Assembly (NCBI RefSeq): GCF_018130765.1 | Contig: NZ_JAFCJZ010000002.1 | Coordinates: 248,001-312,000, forward strand | Source: Bradyrhizobium iriomotense | GTDB lineage: Bacteria; Pseudomonadota; Alphaproteobacteria; Rhizobiales; Xanthobacteraceae | Reading direction: 5' to 3' | DNA length: 64,000 nt | The notes under the pieces: generated by a model | The model's input: the letters and a program-made list of their open reading frames with translations, nothing else | Database searches by the model: none | Told to the model about the DNA's origin: nothing | In this document: piece after piece, positions 54,854 through 62,728 of the stretch | Layout: each line of letters starts with the position of its first letter | Position numbering within the stretch: the first letter of the stretch is position 1 | Made by a program: the position numbers and the translations under genes

Positions 54854-55636
54854 ATGTCTGACAGGATGCAACTGGTGGTGGCAACGCCTTGCTTCGGCGG
54901 GCAGGTGTCGAGCATCTATGCAAGCTCGATCTTCGCGCTCCAGCGCGCCGTGCACGGCATGGCCAATCTCGAGCTCAAGGTACACTTGCGGGACGGCGAT
55001 GCGCTGATCACGCGGGCGCGGGCCAATCTGGTCGCGATGTTCCTGGACGATCCCAAGGCGACGCATTTCCTGTTCATCGATGCCGATATCGGCTTCAAGC
55101 CCGAGCAGGTGTTCCGGCTGATCGAATGCGGCGCGGACGTCGTTGCGGGCTGCTATCCGATCAAGCGGGTCAACTGGGACAAGGTGAAGCGGGCGATCCA
55201 GTCAGGTCGGGCCGACGTGCCGGCTGCCTCGCTCGACTACGTGCTGGAGATCGAGGATCCTGATCGCATCGTGGTGGTCAACGGCTTCACCCGCGTGCGT
55301 TATGCCGGTACGGGTTTCCTGATGATCCGGCGCCACGTGCTGGAGGCGATGTGCCGCCATCCGGACTATGCGAACCTGCAGTTCTTCCGCGAGCATTCGC
55401 ACGACACGCTGGCGGCGAGCCAGAACCGGTTCGCGCTGTTCGAATGCATGATCGATCCTGCGACCGGCACCTATCTCTCCGAGGACTTCGCCTTCTGCAG
55501 GCGCTGGACCGATATCGGCGGCGAGATCTGGGCCGACATCCAGAGCTCGCTCGATCACGTCGGGCCGTCGGTCTTCCATGGCGACATCGCCTCGCAATTC
55601 GCACCGGCGCCCGCGGCGGCGGCCGACGCGGCGTGA
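54854..55636 (+). CDS. GT-A-type glycosyltransferase-like protein in the flagellar region
   Basis: A 260-residue protein. The pattern VVATPCFGG at the start, ALITRARANLV near 50, and HFLFIDADIGF (D76, D78, a DxD-like metal site) with ADVVAGCYPIK after it is that of a GT-A nucleotide-sugar transferase. A later SEDFAFCRRW segment may carry the catalytic acid (E/D). No membrane segment or signal is present, so it is cytoplasmic. The ATG at 54854 is preceded by GGCGGAGCGG. The next gene starts 10 bases after its stop. Location beside flgL and flagellins suggests a role in modifying flagellar proteins; donor and acceptor are unknown. Confidence 0.75.
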   Translation: MSDRMQLVVATPCFGGQVSSIYASSIFALQRAVHGMANLELKVHLRDGDALITRARANLVAMFLDDPKATHFLFIDADIGFKPEQVFRLIECGADVVAGCYPIKRVNWDKVKRAIQSGRADVPAASLDYVLEIEDPDRIVVVNGFTRVRYAGTGFLMIRRHVLEAMCRHPDYANLQFFREHSHDTLAASQNRFALFECMIDPATGTYLSEDFAFCRRWTDIGGEIWADIQSSLDHVGPSVFHGDIASQFAPAPAAAADAA

Positions 55637-55646
55637 GCGGTCCGGG

Positions 55647-57269
55647 ATGAGCACCGGCGCATCCCCTCTGTCAGACATCGAGCGGGCGTCCGAGGGCGGC
55701 TCGCGCTATCGCCTGCGCGATCTCTTCACGCCGCTCGACACGCTGCTGGTCTCCGGCGGCGATCCGCGCCTGACGCTCGATCCGAACGATCGCGTCAACG
55801 CCTATGGCTGTGCGCCATCGCCGGAGCCGGAGATCTGGAATTTCGCATCCTCGACCGCATCCGTGATCTCGCAGGCGGCCTATGACCGCGCTGCGCTGGC
55901 GCGCGAAGAGCTGATGCACAAATGCCTGTTCGACGAGGTCGAGGTCGCCTTCGACGCGCGCTGCGAGGGCATGCGCGAGGAGCTGCGCGGGCATCTCCAG
56001 CTCCCGCGGCGCGTCGACATCGTGTTCTCGCCGTCAGGCACCGATTCCCAGCTCCACGCTTTGTTCCTGGCGCGCGCGGTGCTCGGCGCACCGCCGGTGA
56101 CGATCGTGGTCGGCGCCGATCAGACCGGCAGCGGGATGGTCCATACTGCGGGCGGGCGCCATTTCAGCACGCTGACGGCGAGCGGCCTTGCGGTGCGCAA
56201 GGACGGCGCGGTGGCGGGGCTTGCCGGTGACAGCATCGCGGTGCCGCTGTTCGACGCCGCCGCGTCCGACATCGCGATGCGCGCCGATGCCGACGCTGCA
56301 GTAATGCGTGCAATCGAGGACAGCCTCGCGCAAGGCCGGTGCGTTCTCCTGCACATCATGGATTCGTCAAAACTCGGCTGGCGCGCGCCGAGTGCTGCCT
56401 GCCTCGATGAGATCGCGCGGCGCTGGCCGCGCAAGGTTCAGGTGGTCGTCGATGCCTGCCAGGCGCGACTCGGCGGCCGGCGGCTGCGTTCCTATCTCGA
56501 TCGCGGTTACATGGTGCTGATGACGGGCTCGAAATTCTTCGGCGGCCCCGCCTTCAGCGGCGCGCTGCTGGTGCCGAAGGGCCTGTCGCGGTCGATCGAC
56601 CGGATTGGCGCGATCGCGCCGGGCATCTTCGACTATGCCGGCCGCTGCGACTGGCCGATGGCCTGGACGGCGCTGCGCTCGCGCTTCGAGCGCCGGCCGA
56701 ATTTCGGTCAATGGCTGCGCTGGGAGGCGGCGCTGGCGGAGATCGGCAGCTACTATGCCGTGCCCGGCGCGTTCCGTGCAAAGGCGCTGGCCGAGTTTGC
56801 TGCCGGCATCGACAGCATGATCAAGCTGTCGCCGGCGCTTCGCCCGGTTCCGAACGCATCCGAGAAGGGTGGCGTCGACGACGAGGAATTCGCGGCCGCC
56901 ACGATCTTTCCGTTCACGCTGCTGCGCGACGGCAAGCCGGTCTCCATCGCCGACACCAGCGCCGTGCATCGCGCTCTGGCGCGCGACATGAGCAACGACA
57001 TCGGCGGCAGTGCGGCGGACCGGCAGGTCGCCGCACAACGCTGCCTCGTCGGTCAGCCGGTACGGCTTGAGCGGGCGGACGGCAAGCAGGGATTGCTGCG
57101 GCTGTGTGTCGGCGCGCGGCTCGTCACCGAAGCCTGGTCGGCGGACGCCGCACAATCGCAACGCAATCTGCAACATATCCTCGATCGCATCGCCCACGTG
57201 CTGGTGAAGATCGAGCTGCTGCTCGACAGTGCCACGGCTGCGCCGGGGAAGTTTGTGCTCGAGGCCTAA
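55647..57269 (+). CDS. Fold-type-I PLP-dependent enzyme-like protein, function unknown
   Basis: A 540-residue protein. The cofactor signature is visible: the aspartate that pairs with the PLP ring nitrogen in VVVDACQAR (D269) and the Schiff-base lysine in MTGSKFFGGPAFSGALL (K296), with SPSGTDSQLHALFLAR (about 125-140) as the phosphate-cradle region. This layout resembles class V aminotransferases and cysteine-desulfurase-like enzymes, but the first 110 and last 180 residues are not typical of any family I can name. Start ATG 55647 follows CCGGG and is 10 bases after the previous stop. The ATP-grasp gene starts one base after its stop. Confidence 0.7.
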   Translation: MSTGASPLSDIERASEGGSRYRLRDLFTPLDTLLVSGGDPRLTLDPNDRVNAYGCAPSPEPEIWNFASSTASVISQAAYDRAALAREELMHKCLFDEVEVAFDARCEGMREELRGHLQLPRRVDIVFSPSGTDSQLHALFLARAVLGAPPVTIVVGADQTGSGMVHTAGGRHFSTLTASGLAVRKDGAVAGLAGDSIAVPLFDAAASDIAMRADADAAVMRAIEDSLAQGRCVLLHIMDSSKLGWRAPSAACLDEIARRWPRKVQVVVDACQARLGGRRLRSYLDRGYMVLMTGSKFFGGPAFSGALLVPKGLSRSIDRIGAIAPGIFDYAGRCDWPMAWTALRSRFERRPNFGQWLRWEAALAEIGSYYAVPGAFRAKALAEFAAGIDSMIKLSPALRPVPNASEKGGVDDEEFAAATIFPFTLLRDGKPVSIADTSAVHRALARDMSNDIGGSAADRQVAAQRCLVGQPVRLERADGKQGLLRLCVGARLVTEAWSADAAQSQRNLQHILDRIAHVLVKIELLLDSATAAPGKFVLEA

Positions 57270-57270
57270 G

Positions 57271-58524
57271 ATGCTCCATCCTGTTTCCGCGCCGAACGGC
57301 GCCGCCGCGCCAGCCTATTCCGACCGTATCGGCTTTGCGCAGCTGACGCGCCGGGCCTTTGAGGGCGGCGACCTGCATCCGCTGCGCGAGCAGCTCCTTG
57401 CGCGGATCGCGGAGGGGACGGCAGAGGCGGGCGAAGGCCTTGATCTGTCGCTGGTTGCCCAACTGCTCGGCGAGAAGGAGGCCGGCCTCGTGATCCAGAC
57501 CGAGGTGCTCGCCTTCCATCAATTGTTTCGCACGCGTTGCGCGGTTGCCAAACCACGCATGCGCGTGCTGGCGCTCGCGGCCGATATCGACATGGGCGGC
57601 AATACGCCGATCGAGTTCCTGCTCGAAGGCTCCGACATCGAGCTTTTGACGCTCTACGTGGTCAAGGGCGTCGGCCTGCCCGAGACGTTGCCCGAGCATG
57701 ACGTGGCCATCGTGGTCGCCTCCGATTCCGCGGAATGCCGCGAGGCGCTCGCCGTCATCGAACAGGCCGCGCCGCGCTGGCCGCGTCCGCTGCTCAATCG
57801 CCCCGAGCTCATCGGCAATCTCGATCGCGACAAGCTCTATCGGTTGCTGGCTGATATCCCCGGTCTCGATATTCCCGTCACCGCCAACGCGACCCGTGCG
57901 CAATTGACGGCTCTCTCGGACGGACGGATCGCTTGCGCGGAGATTACGAGCGAATTGCACTTTCCAATGATCGTACGGCCGCGCGGCACGCACGCCGGCG
58001 TCGGGCTTGCGAAGGTCGACGATGCTGCGGCGCTGAAGGCTTATCTGGCCGAGCGACAGGAGCAGGACTTTTTCGTCGCGCGTTTCGTCAACTACGCGAG
58101 CCCCGACGGGCTCTTTCGCAAGATCCGGCTCACCATGGTCGACGGCAAGCCTTACGCCTGTCACATGGCGATCGCCGATCGTTGGGACATCTGGTATCTC
58201 AACGCCTACATGGCATTCAGCGACGAGAAGCGCGCTGAAGAGGCCGTCTTCATACAAGACTTCGACAGCGCTTTCGCTGCGCGCCACAAGAACGCGCTCG
58301 ACGAGATGAGCCGCCGCGTCGGCCTCGACTATTTCATCGTCGACTGTGCCGAGAACCAGGACGGCGAACTGCTGGTGTTCGAGGCCGACAACACCGCCGT
58401 CGTGCACAACATGGATCCGCCCGCCGTGTTTCCGTACAAGCCGCCGCAGATGCGCAAGATCTTCGCCGCGTTCACGGCAATGCTGTCGCGGCATGCAAAG
58501 GCGGGCGAGGGGAGCGCAGCATGA
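57271..58524 (+). CDS. ATP-grasp ligase-like protein
   Basis: A 417-residue protein. Residues about 1-90 are helical; about 95-190 form a pre-ATP-grasp alpha/beta region (MRVLALAADIDMGGNTP). The ATP-grasp core has FPMIVRPRGTHAGVGL (about 230-247, nucleotide lysine replaced by arginine in RPR), FFVARFVNY, and the metal-binding GELLVFEADNTAVVHN (E371, D373, N374). Such enzymes join a carboxylate to an amine through an acyl phosphate. Its gene is tightly coupled to the PLP genes on either side (gap of one base before, overlap of four after), so substrates are probably shared along a pathway. The actual ligands are unknown. Confidence 0.72.
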   Translation: MLHPVSAPNGAAAPAYSDRIGFAQLTRRAFEGGDLHPLREQLLARIAEGTAEAGEGLDLSLVAQLLGEKEAGLVIQTEVLAFHQLFRTRCAVAKPRMRVLALAADIDMGGNTPIEFLLEGSDIELLTLYVVKGVGLPETLPEHDVAIVVASDSAECREALAVIEQAAPRWPRPLLNRPELIGNLDRDKLYRLLADIPGLDIPVTANATRAQLTALSDGRIACAEITSELHFPMIVRPRGTHAGVGLAKVDDAAALKAYLAERQEQDFFVARFVNYASPDGLFRKIRLTMVDGKPYACHMAIADRWDIWYLNAYMAFSDEKRAEEAVFIQDFDSAFAARHKNALDEMSRRVGLDYFIVDCAENQDGELLVFEADNTAVVHNMDPPAVFPYKPPQMRKIFAAFTAMLSRHAKAGEGSAA

Positions 58525-60017
58525 ACGAGATCATCCGCAACACGCAAGCCTCCGTCACGCACACTGCGCTCGATCCGCAGGACTGGAGCGAATTCCGCGC
58601 GCTCGCCCATCGCATGCTCGACGAGGCGATCGACGGCATCGCCAATGTTCGCGCGCGCCCCGTCTGGCAGCCGATCCCCGATGAGGTCCGCGCGGCCATC
58701 AAGTCCGACGTGCCGCGCGAGGCAAGCGATCTCGCCGATGTCTATCGCGAGTTCGCCGAACATGTCGCACCTTACGCGACCGGCAACGTTCATCCCGGCT
58801 TCATGGGCTGGGTACATGGCGGCGGCACCGCTGTCGGCATGGTCGCGGAGATGCTTGCCGCGGGTCTGAACGCCAATCTCGGCGGGCGCGATCATATGCC
58901 GATCGAGGTCGAGCGGCAGATCGTCGGCTGGATGCGCCGCCTGTTCACCTTCCCGGAAGAAGCGAGCGGCATCTTCGTCACGGGCACGTCGATGGCCAAT
59001 CTGATGGCGGTGCTGGTGGCGCGCAGCGCTGCGCTCGGCACGCTGGCGCGGCAGCACGGTATCGGCAATGACGGCGCGCTGCTCACGGCCTACACGTCAC
59101 GGGCCGCGCATGGCTGTGTCTCCAGGGCGATGGACATCGCCGGGCTCGGCACCGATGCGCTGCGCAAGATCGACGTCGACGCCGATCATCGCATCGACGT
59201 CGCCGCGCTGCGTGCGCAGATCGCGGCCGATCGCGAGGTCGGTTTCAAGCCGTTCCTCGTCGTCGCTTCCGCCGGCACGGTCGATGTCGGCGCGATTGAC
59301 GATCTCAGGGCCGTCGCGGAGCTGTGCCGCGCGGAAGGCATCTGGTTTCACGTCGACGGCGCTTTTGGTGCGCTCGCAATTCTCTCTCCCGAACTCGCGC
59401 CATTGCTCGGCGGCATCGAGCTTGCCGATTCCATTGCGCTCGACTTCCACAAATGGGGACAGGTGCCCTATGACGCCGGCTTCCTGCTGGTGCGCGACGG
59501 TGAGCAGCATCGGCAGGCCTTTGCCCAGCCGGCGGCCTATCTGAGCCGCGAGGCGAGGGGGCTTGCGGCCGGTGCGGTCTGGCCCTGCGATCTCGGTCCC
59601 GATCTGTCGCGCGGCTTCCGGGCGCTGAAGACCTGGTTCACGCTGAAGACGTTCGGCACCGACCGGCTGGGTGCGGTGATCGCGCGAAGCTGCGCGCTCG
59701 CCAGATATCTGGAGGCGCGCGTGCTGGCCGAGCCGCGGCTGGAATTGCTGGCGCCGGTGAATCTCAACATCGTCTGCTTCCGCTACCGGTGCGGCGATGC
59801 GATCAATCGCGAGATCGTTGCCGACATCCAGGAGTCCGGCATCGCCGCGCCCTCGGGCACGACGCTGGACGGCAAGTTCGCGATCCGTGCGGCGATCGTC
59901 AATCACCGCACCGACGAGACTGATATCGATGCGCTGGTTGCGGCCGTGCTGGAGTTCGGCGAACGCCGGAGCGGCGGAGTGATCGAGGTCGAGGCGCCGC
60001 CGCTCGTGGCGCAGTAG
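58521..60017 (+). CDS. Group II PLP-dependent amino acid decarboxylase-like protein
   Basis: A 498-residue enzyme of the aromatic-L-amino-acid/glutamate decarboxylase family. The PLP lysine is K311 in LDFHKWGQVPYD, the ring-nitrogen aspartate D279 in FHVDGAFG, and GNVHPGFMGWVHGGGT near residue 90 matches the substrate-loop histidine region of the family. It would release CO2 from an amino acid to give an amine; whether the substrate is aromatic, glutamate-like or a novel conjugate is open. Its start overlaps the ATP-grasp stop (ATGA). It is the last gene of the cassette, and a hairpin lies between it and flbT. Confidence 0.85.
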   Translation: MNEIIRNTQASVTHTALDPQDWSEFRALAHRMLDEAIDGIANVRARPVWQPIPDEVRAAIKSDVPREASDLADVYREFAEHVAPYATGNVHPGFMGWVHGGGTAVGMVAEMLAAGLNANLGGRDHMPIEVERQIVGWMRRLFTFPEEASGIFVTGTSMANLMAVLVARSAALGTLARQHGIGNDGALLTAYTSRAAHGCVSRAMDIAGLGTDALRKIDVDADHRIDVAALRAQIAADREVGFKPFLVVASAGTVDVGAIDDLRAVAELCRAEGIWFHVDGAFGALAILSPELAPLLGGIELADSIALDFHKWGQVPYDAGFLLVRDGEQHRQAFAQPAAYLSREARGLAAGAVWPCDLGPDLSRGFRALKTWFTLKTFGTDRLGAVIARSCALARYLEARVLAEPRLELLAPVNLNIVCFRYRCGDAINREIVADIQESGIAAPSGTTLDGKFAIRAAIVNHRTDETDIDALVAAVLEFGERRSGGVIEVEAPPLVAQ

Positions 60018-60052
60018 CATCGCTGCATCGCTGAAACGACAATGGCTGAAAC

Positions 60053-60087
60053 GACAACGACCCCGGAGGCGATCCGGGGCCGTTGTC
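60053..60087. terminator. Hairpin between decarboxylase and flbT genes
   Basis: A 15-bp stem with one A-C mismatch (60053-60067 with 60073-60087) and a 5-base loop. It sits between converging genes (stops at 60017 and 60125) and can serve both directions. No long T-run follows, so efficiency is uncertain. Confidence 0.65.
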
Positions 60088-60124
60088 ATTCGTAAGGTGT
60101 GGTCGTTCGCGCGACCGCCTCTGT

Positions 60125-60565
60125 TCAGGCGGCGGTGCTGACGTCGCCCTTGTCCGCTGCCGTCTTGGGATGCGTCGCCTCGAACTGGCTCCGCAGCTTC
60201 TCCTCATAAGCGATCAGCTTGCGGGCATCCTTCAGCGCGCGATAGAGATCGCCACTCATGATGTTGTTGTTGATGTCTTCGATGATCGGCCAGGCGCTCG
60301 GCACCGCGGTAACGATGTCGCGCACCAGGCTGAAATAGGTGCCGTGCTGGGTCTGCGGGTCCGGCGAGATGTACATGAGCTGGACCGCCAGATAGACAAG
60401 CTTGGCCGGCGTGTCGGCGGTCTCGGGCGTGAGGATGTCGCGCTCGCGCAGGATCGGCACGTTCTCGCCATCGATCAGGAGGCGGGCACGCTGGTCCGTG
60501 TTAGTGATCACGGAGTTGCCGACGATGATGCGCTCGTGCGGTTTGAGCTCGACCTTGAGAGCCAT
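60125..60565 (-). CDS. flbT: Flagellin translation regulator FlbT
   Basis: A 146-residue protein. Family features are MALKVELKPHERIIVGNSVITN, the ILTPETADTPAKLVYLAVQLMYI segment, and DINNNIMSGDLYRALKDARKLI. In Caulobacter FlbT binds the 5' leader of flagellin mRNA and promotes its decay until the hook is complete. It is divergent from the first flagellin gene, 324 bases away. FlaF, usually next to flbT, is not seen in the window. Confidence 0.95.
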   Translation of the reverse strand: MALKVELKPHERIIVGNSVITNTDQRARLLIDGENVPILRERDILTPETADTPAKLVYLAVQLMYISPDPQTQHGTYFSLVRDIVTAVPSAWPIIEDINNNIMSGDLYRALKDARKLIAYEEKLRSQFEATHPKTAADKGDVSTAA

Positions 60566-60663
60566 GCCTGTTCTCCATCAATCCTTTTGCAGCAAGCGGT
60601 CGGTGCGCCCCTTCTATATGGCGACGATCGGCAGCGATTTGGGGCGATCGTCGCGCAACATGG

Positions 60664-60678
60664 TTAACGGTTAGTAAA
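60664..60678. promoter_or_regulatory. Near-consensus CtrA box between flbT and flagellin gene
   Basis: TTAA-CGGTTAG-TAAA: seven-base spacer, one mismatch in the second half-site. It lies 99 bases before the flbT start and 212 bases before the flagellin start. The remaining intergenic sequence (60566-60889) contains one clear hairpin and no extra gene. Confidence 0.45.
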
Positions 60679-60838
60679 CGAATGCGCTCGCGGCCGAAAG
60701 TTTAGTGATTAGAGCGTTGTAGCGGCATTTGGTTGCCTCGATAGTTGCTGCCGGGAGGAGGCTCGCCTGCCAACGCAGAGAAAGCGGGGGTTTCATTTCA
60801 CGGATTGTTAGAGGCTTGGACGCAGGTTCCGGCGGTCG

Positions 60839-60858
60839 TCTGACCAATCGTGGTCAGA
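60839..60858 (+). promoter_or_regulatory. Hairpin in flagellin mRNA leader
   Basis: TCTGACCA (60839-60846), loop ATCG, TGGTCAGA (60851-60858): a perfect 8-bp stem ending 31 bases before the flagellin ATG. The leader is long and structured, as in flagellin mRNAs controlled by FlbT. That it is the FlbT target is inference. Confidence 0.5.
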
Positions 60859-60889
60859 TGGGACGCGTAGCTACCAGAAAGGTATCAGT

Positions 60890-62494
60890 ATGTCCGTTGT
60901 CCTCTCCGCATCGGTTCGTCAGAACCTGCTCTCTCTCCAGTCCACCGCCGACCTGCTCGCCACCACCCAGTCCCGTCTTTCGACTGGCCGCAAGGTGAAC
61001 TCGGCTCTCGACAATCCCACCAACTTCTTCACCGCGCAGGGCCTCGACAACCGCGCCAGCGACATCGGCAATCTGCTCGATGGCATTGGCAACGGCGTTC
61101 AGGTGCTGCAGGCCGCCAACACTGGTATCACCTCGCTGCAGAAGCTGGTCGACAGCGCCAAGTCGATTGCAAACCAGGTGCTGCAGAGCCCGACGGGCTA
61201 TTCCGCCAAGTCGAGCGTGACGTCAGCTGCGATCACCGGTGCGACTGCCGACAATCTGATCGGTACGGGCTACACGAACGCCACGGTCGTCGGCACCGCC
61301 GTTACCAACGACAACACCACAACTGCCGCCAACATCACGGCTAACACCAAGCTGGTCGGTACGGCCGGCACCGGCTCCGACAACCTCGGCACGGCCATTA
61401 CCAACGGTTCGGTTCTGACCGTCAACGGCAAGACCATCACCTTCTCGACTGCGCAGACCACCTCGACCACCGACGCTTCCGGCAATGTCACGATCGGCAT
61501 CGGCTCGGGCAGCACCTTGGCGGTGAGCGATGTCCTCTCGGCTATCGATGGCATCACGGGTGCCGGGACTGCGTCTTTGGTTGCCGCTGGTAAGCTCACG
61601 CTCAGCACCGGCACGGCCTCGGACCTGACGATCGCGGGAAGCGGTAACGTGCTCACCGCCCTCGGTTTGACGGCCGGCACCACCGCCCGTACCCCGCCCA
61701 CCATCTCGGGCAAGGTCTTGTCGATCGCCGCGACCGGTGGCGGCACCGCCGTCAACGTCACCTTCGGCACCGGCGCCGGCCAGGTCAACACGCTGAACGG
61801 GCTCAACTCGGCGCTGGCGGCCAACAACCTGCAGGCCTCGATCGACTCGAATGGCAAGATCACCATCACGACGACGAACGATGCGGCTTCCGCGACGATC
61901 GGTGCGGTCACGGGCACTGCGACAGGCTCCGGCCTGGCATTCAATGGCCTGACCGCGGGGGCTCCGGTTGCGGACCCGACCTCGCAGGCCCAGCGTGCCA
62001 GCCTGGTCGCGCAGTACAACAACGTGCTCGCGCAGATCAACACGACCGCCCAGGATGCGTCGTTCAACGGTGTCAACCTGCTGAACGGCGACACGCTGAA
62101 GCTGACGTTCAACGAAACCGGCAAGTCGACGCTGAGCATCACCGGTGTGACGTTCAACACCGCTGGTCTGGGCATCTCGTCCCTGACTTCGGGCACCGAC
62201 TTCCTGGACAACGCTTCGGCCAACAAGGTTCTGACCACGCTCAACGCCGCCAGCAGCACGCTGCGGTCGGAAGCGTCGACGCTGGGTTCGAACCTCTCGG
62301 TCGTGCAGATCCGCCAGGACTTCAACAAGAACCTGATCAACGTTCTGCAGACCGGTTCGTCCAACCTGACGCTGGCCGACACCAACGAGGAAGCGGCCAA
62401 CAGCCAGGCGCTGTCGACCCGCCAGTCGATCGCGGTCTCGGCGCTGTCGCTGGCCAACCAGTCGCAGCAGAGCGTGTTGCAGCTTCTGCGCTGA
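60890..62494 (+). CDS. fliC: Flagellin
   Basis: A 534-residue filament subunit. Conserved D0/D1 ends are present: N-terminal VLSASVRQNLLSLQSTADLL with NSALDNPTNFFTAQGLDNRASDI, and C-terminal LVVQIRQDFNKNL-type and SIAVSALSLANQSQQSVLQLLR. The centre (about 120-370) contains two Flagellin_IN-like modules (about 171-257 and 277-350), making it larger than minimal rhizobial flagellins. That size fits the thick subpolar rather than the thin lateral flagellum, an inference. The ATG at 60890 follows AGAAAGG with good spacing. A strong terminator follows. Confidence 0.95.
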   Translation: MSVVLSASVRQNLLSLQSTADLLATTQSRLSTGRKVNSALDNPTNFFTAQGLDNRASDIGNLLDGIGNGVQVLQAANTGITSLQKLVDSAKSIANQVLQSPTGYSAKSSVTSAAITGATADNLIGTGYTNATVVGTAVTNDNTTTAANITANTKLVGTAGTGSDNLGTAITNGSVLTVNGKTITFSTAQTTSTTDASGNVTIGIGSGSTLAVSDVLSAIDGITGAGTASLVAAGKLTLSTGTASDLTIAGSGNVLTALGLTAGTTARTPPTISGKVLSIAATGGGTAVNVTFGTGAGQVNTLNGLNSALAANNLQASIDSNGKITITTTNDAASATIGAVTGTATGSGLAFNGLTAGAPVADPTSQAQRASLVAQYNNVLAQINTTAQDASFNGVNLLNGDTLKLTFNETGKSTLSITGVTFNTAGLGISSLTSGTDFLDNASANKVLTTLNAASSTLRSEASTLGSNLSVVQIRQDFNKNLINVLQTGSSNLTLADTNEEAANSQALSTRQSIAVSALSLANQSQQSVLQLLR

Positions 62495-62524
62495 TACGCG
62501 ACGAAAATCGCTACTCAAGGCATC

Positions 62525-62556
62525 GCGGCGGGGCTTTTGCCCCGCCGCTTTTTTTT
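62525..62556 (+). terminator. Strong rho-independent terminator after the first flagellin gene
   Basis: A perfect 10-bp GC-rich stem (62525-62534 with 62539-62548), TTTT loop, then eight T. It isolates the two flagellin genes transcriptionally. Confidence 0.92.
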
Positions 62557-62590
62557 GCGCGTTCGCACGAGGCCGGGGAACCGGGGCGGG

Positions 62591-62640
62591 TTAACGCATT
62601 GTTAACCCTGCTGCTTAAGCCGCCATTAACCTTAATTTAA
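62591..62640 (+). promoter_or_regulatory. Cluster of three CtrA boxes before the second flagellin gene
   Basis: TTAA half-sites at 62591, 62602, 62615, 62626 and 62637. Pairs 62591/62602, 62615/62626 and 62626/62637 each have exactly seven bases between them, giving three full TTAA-N7-TTAA sites, two sharing a half-site. The second flagellin gene starts at 62729. Binding is inferred. Confidence 0.75.
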
Positions 62641-62728
62641 AGGAGACCCCCTAAGACTGGACGAAAGTGCATTCCCCGATCGGCGAGCACCGATTCGTAC
62701 AGCGTCGCGCAAGAGGAAGATCCGCCAA

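Noticed and set aside
60724..60736. Sigma-54-like GG...GC element before the first flagellin gene
   Set aside because: GG and GC are 11 rather than 12 bases apart and the TGGCAC block is incomplete. Spacing is critical for sigma-54.
62670..62690. Weak ATCGG...CCGAT hairpin in the second flagellin leader
   Set aside because: Only five pairs; it could arise by chance and is much weaker than the hairpin before the first flagellin.
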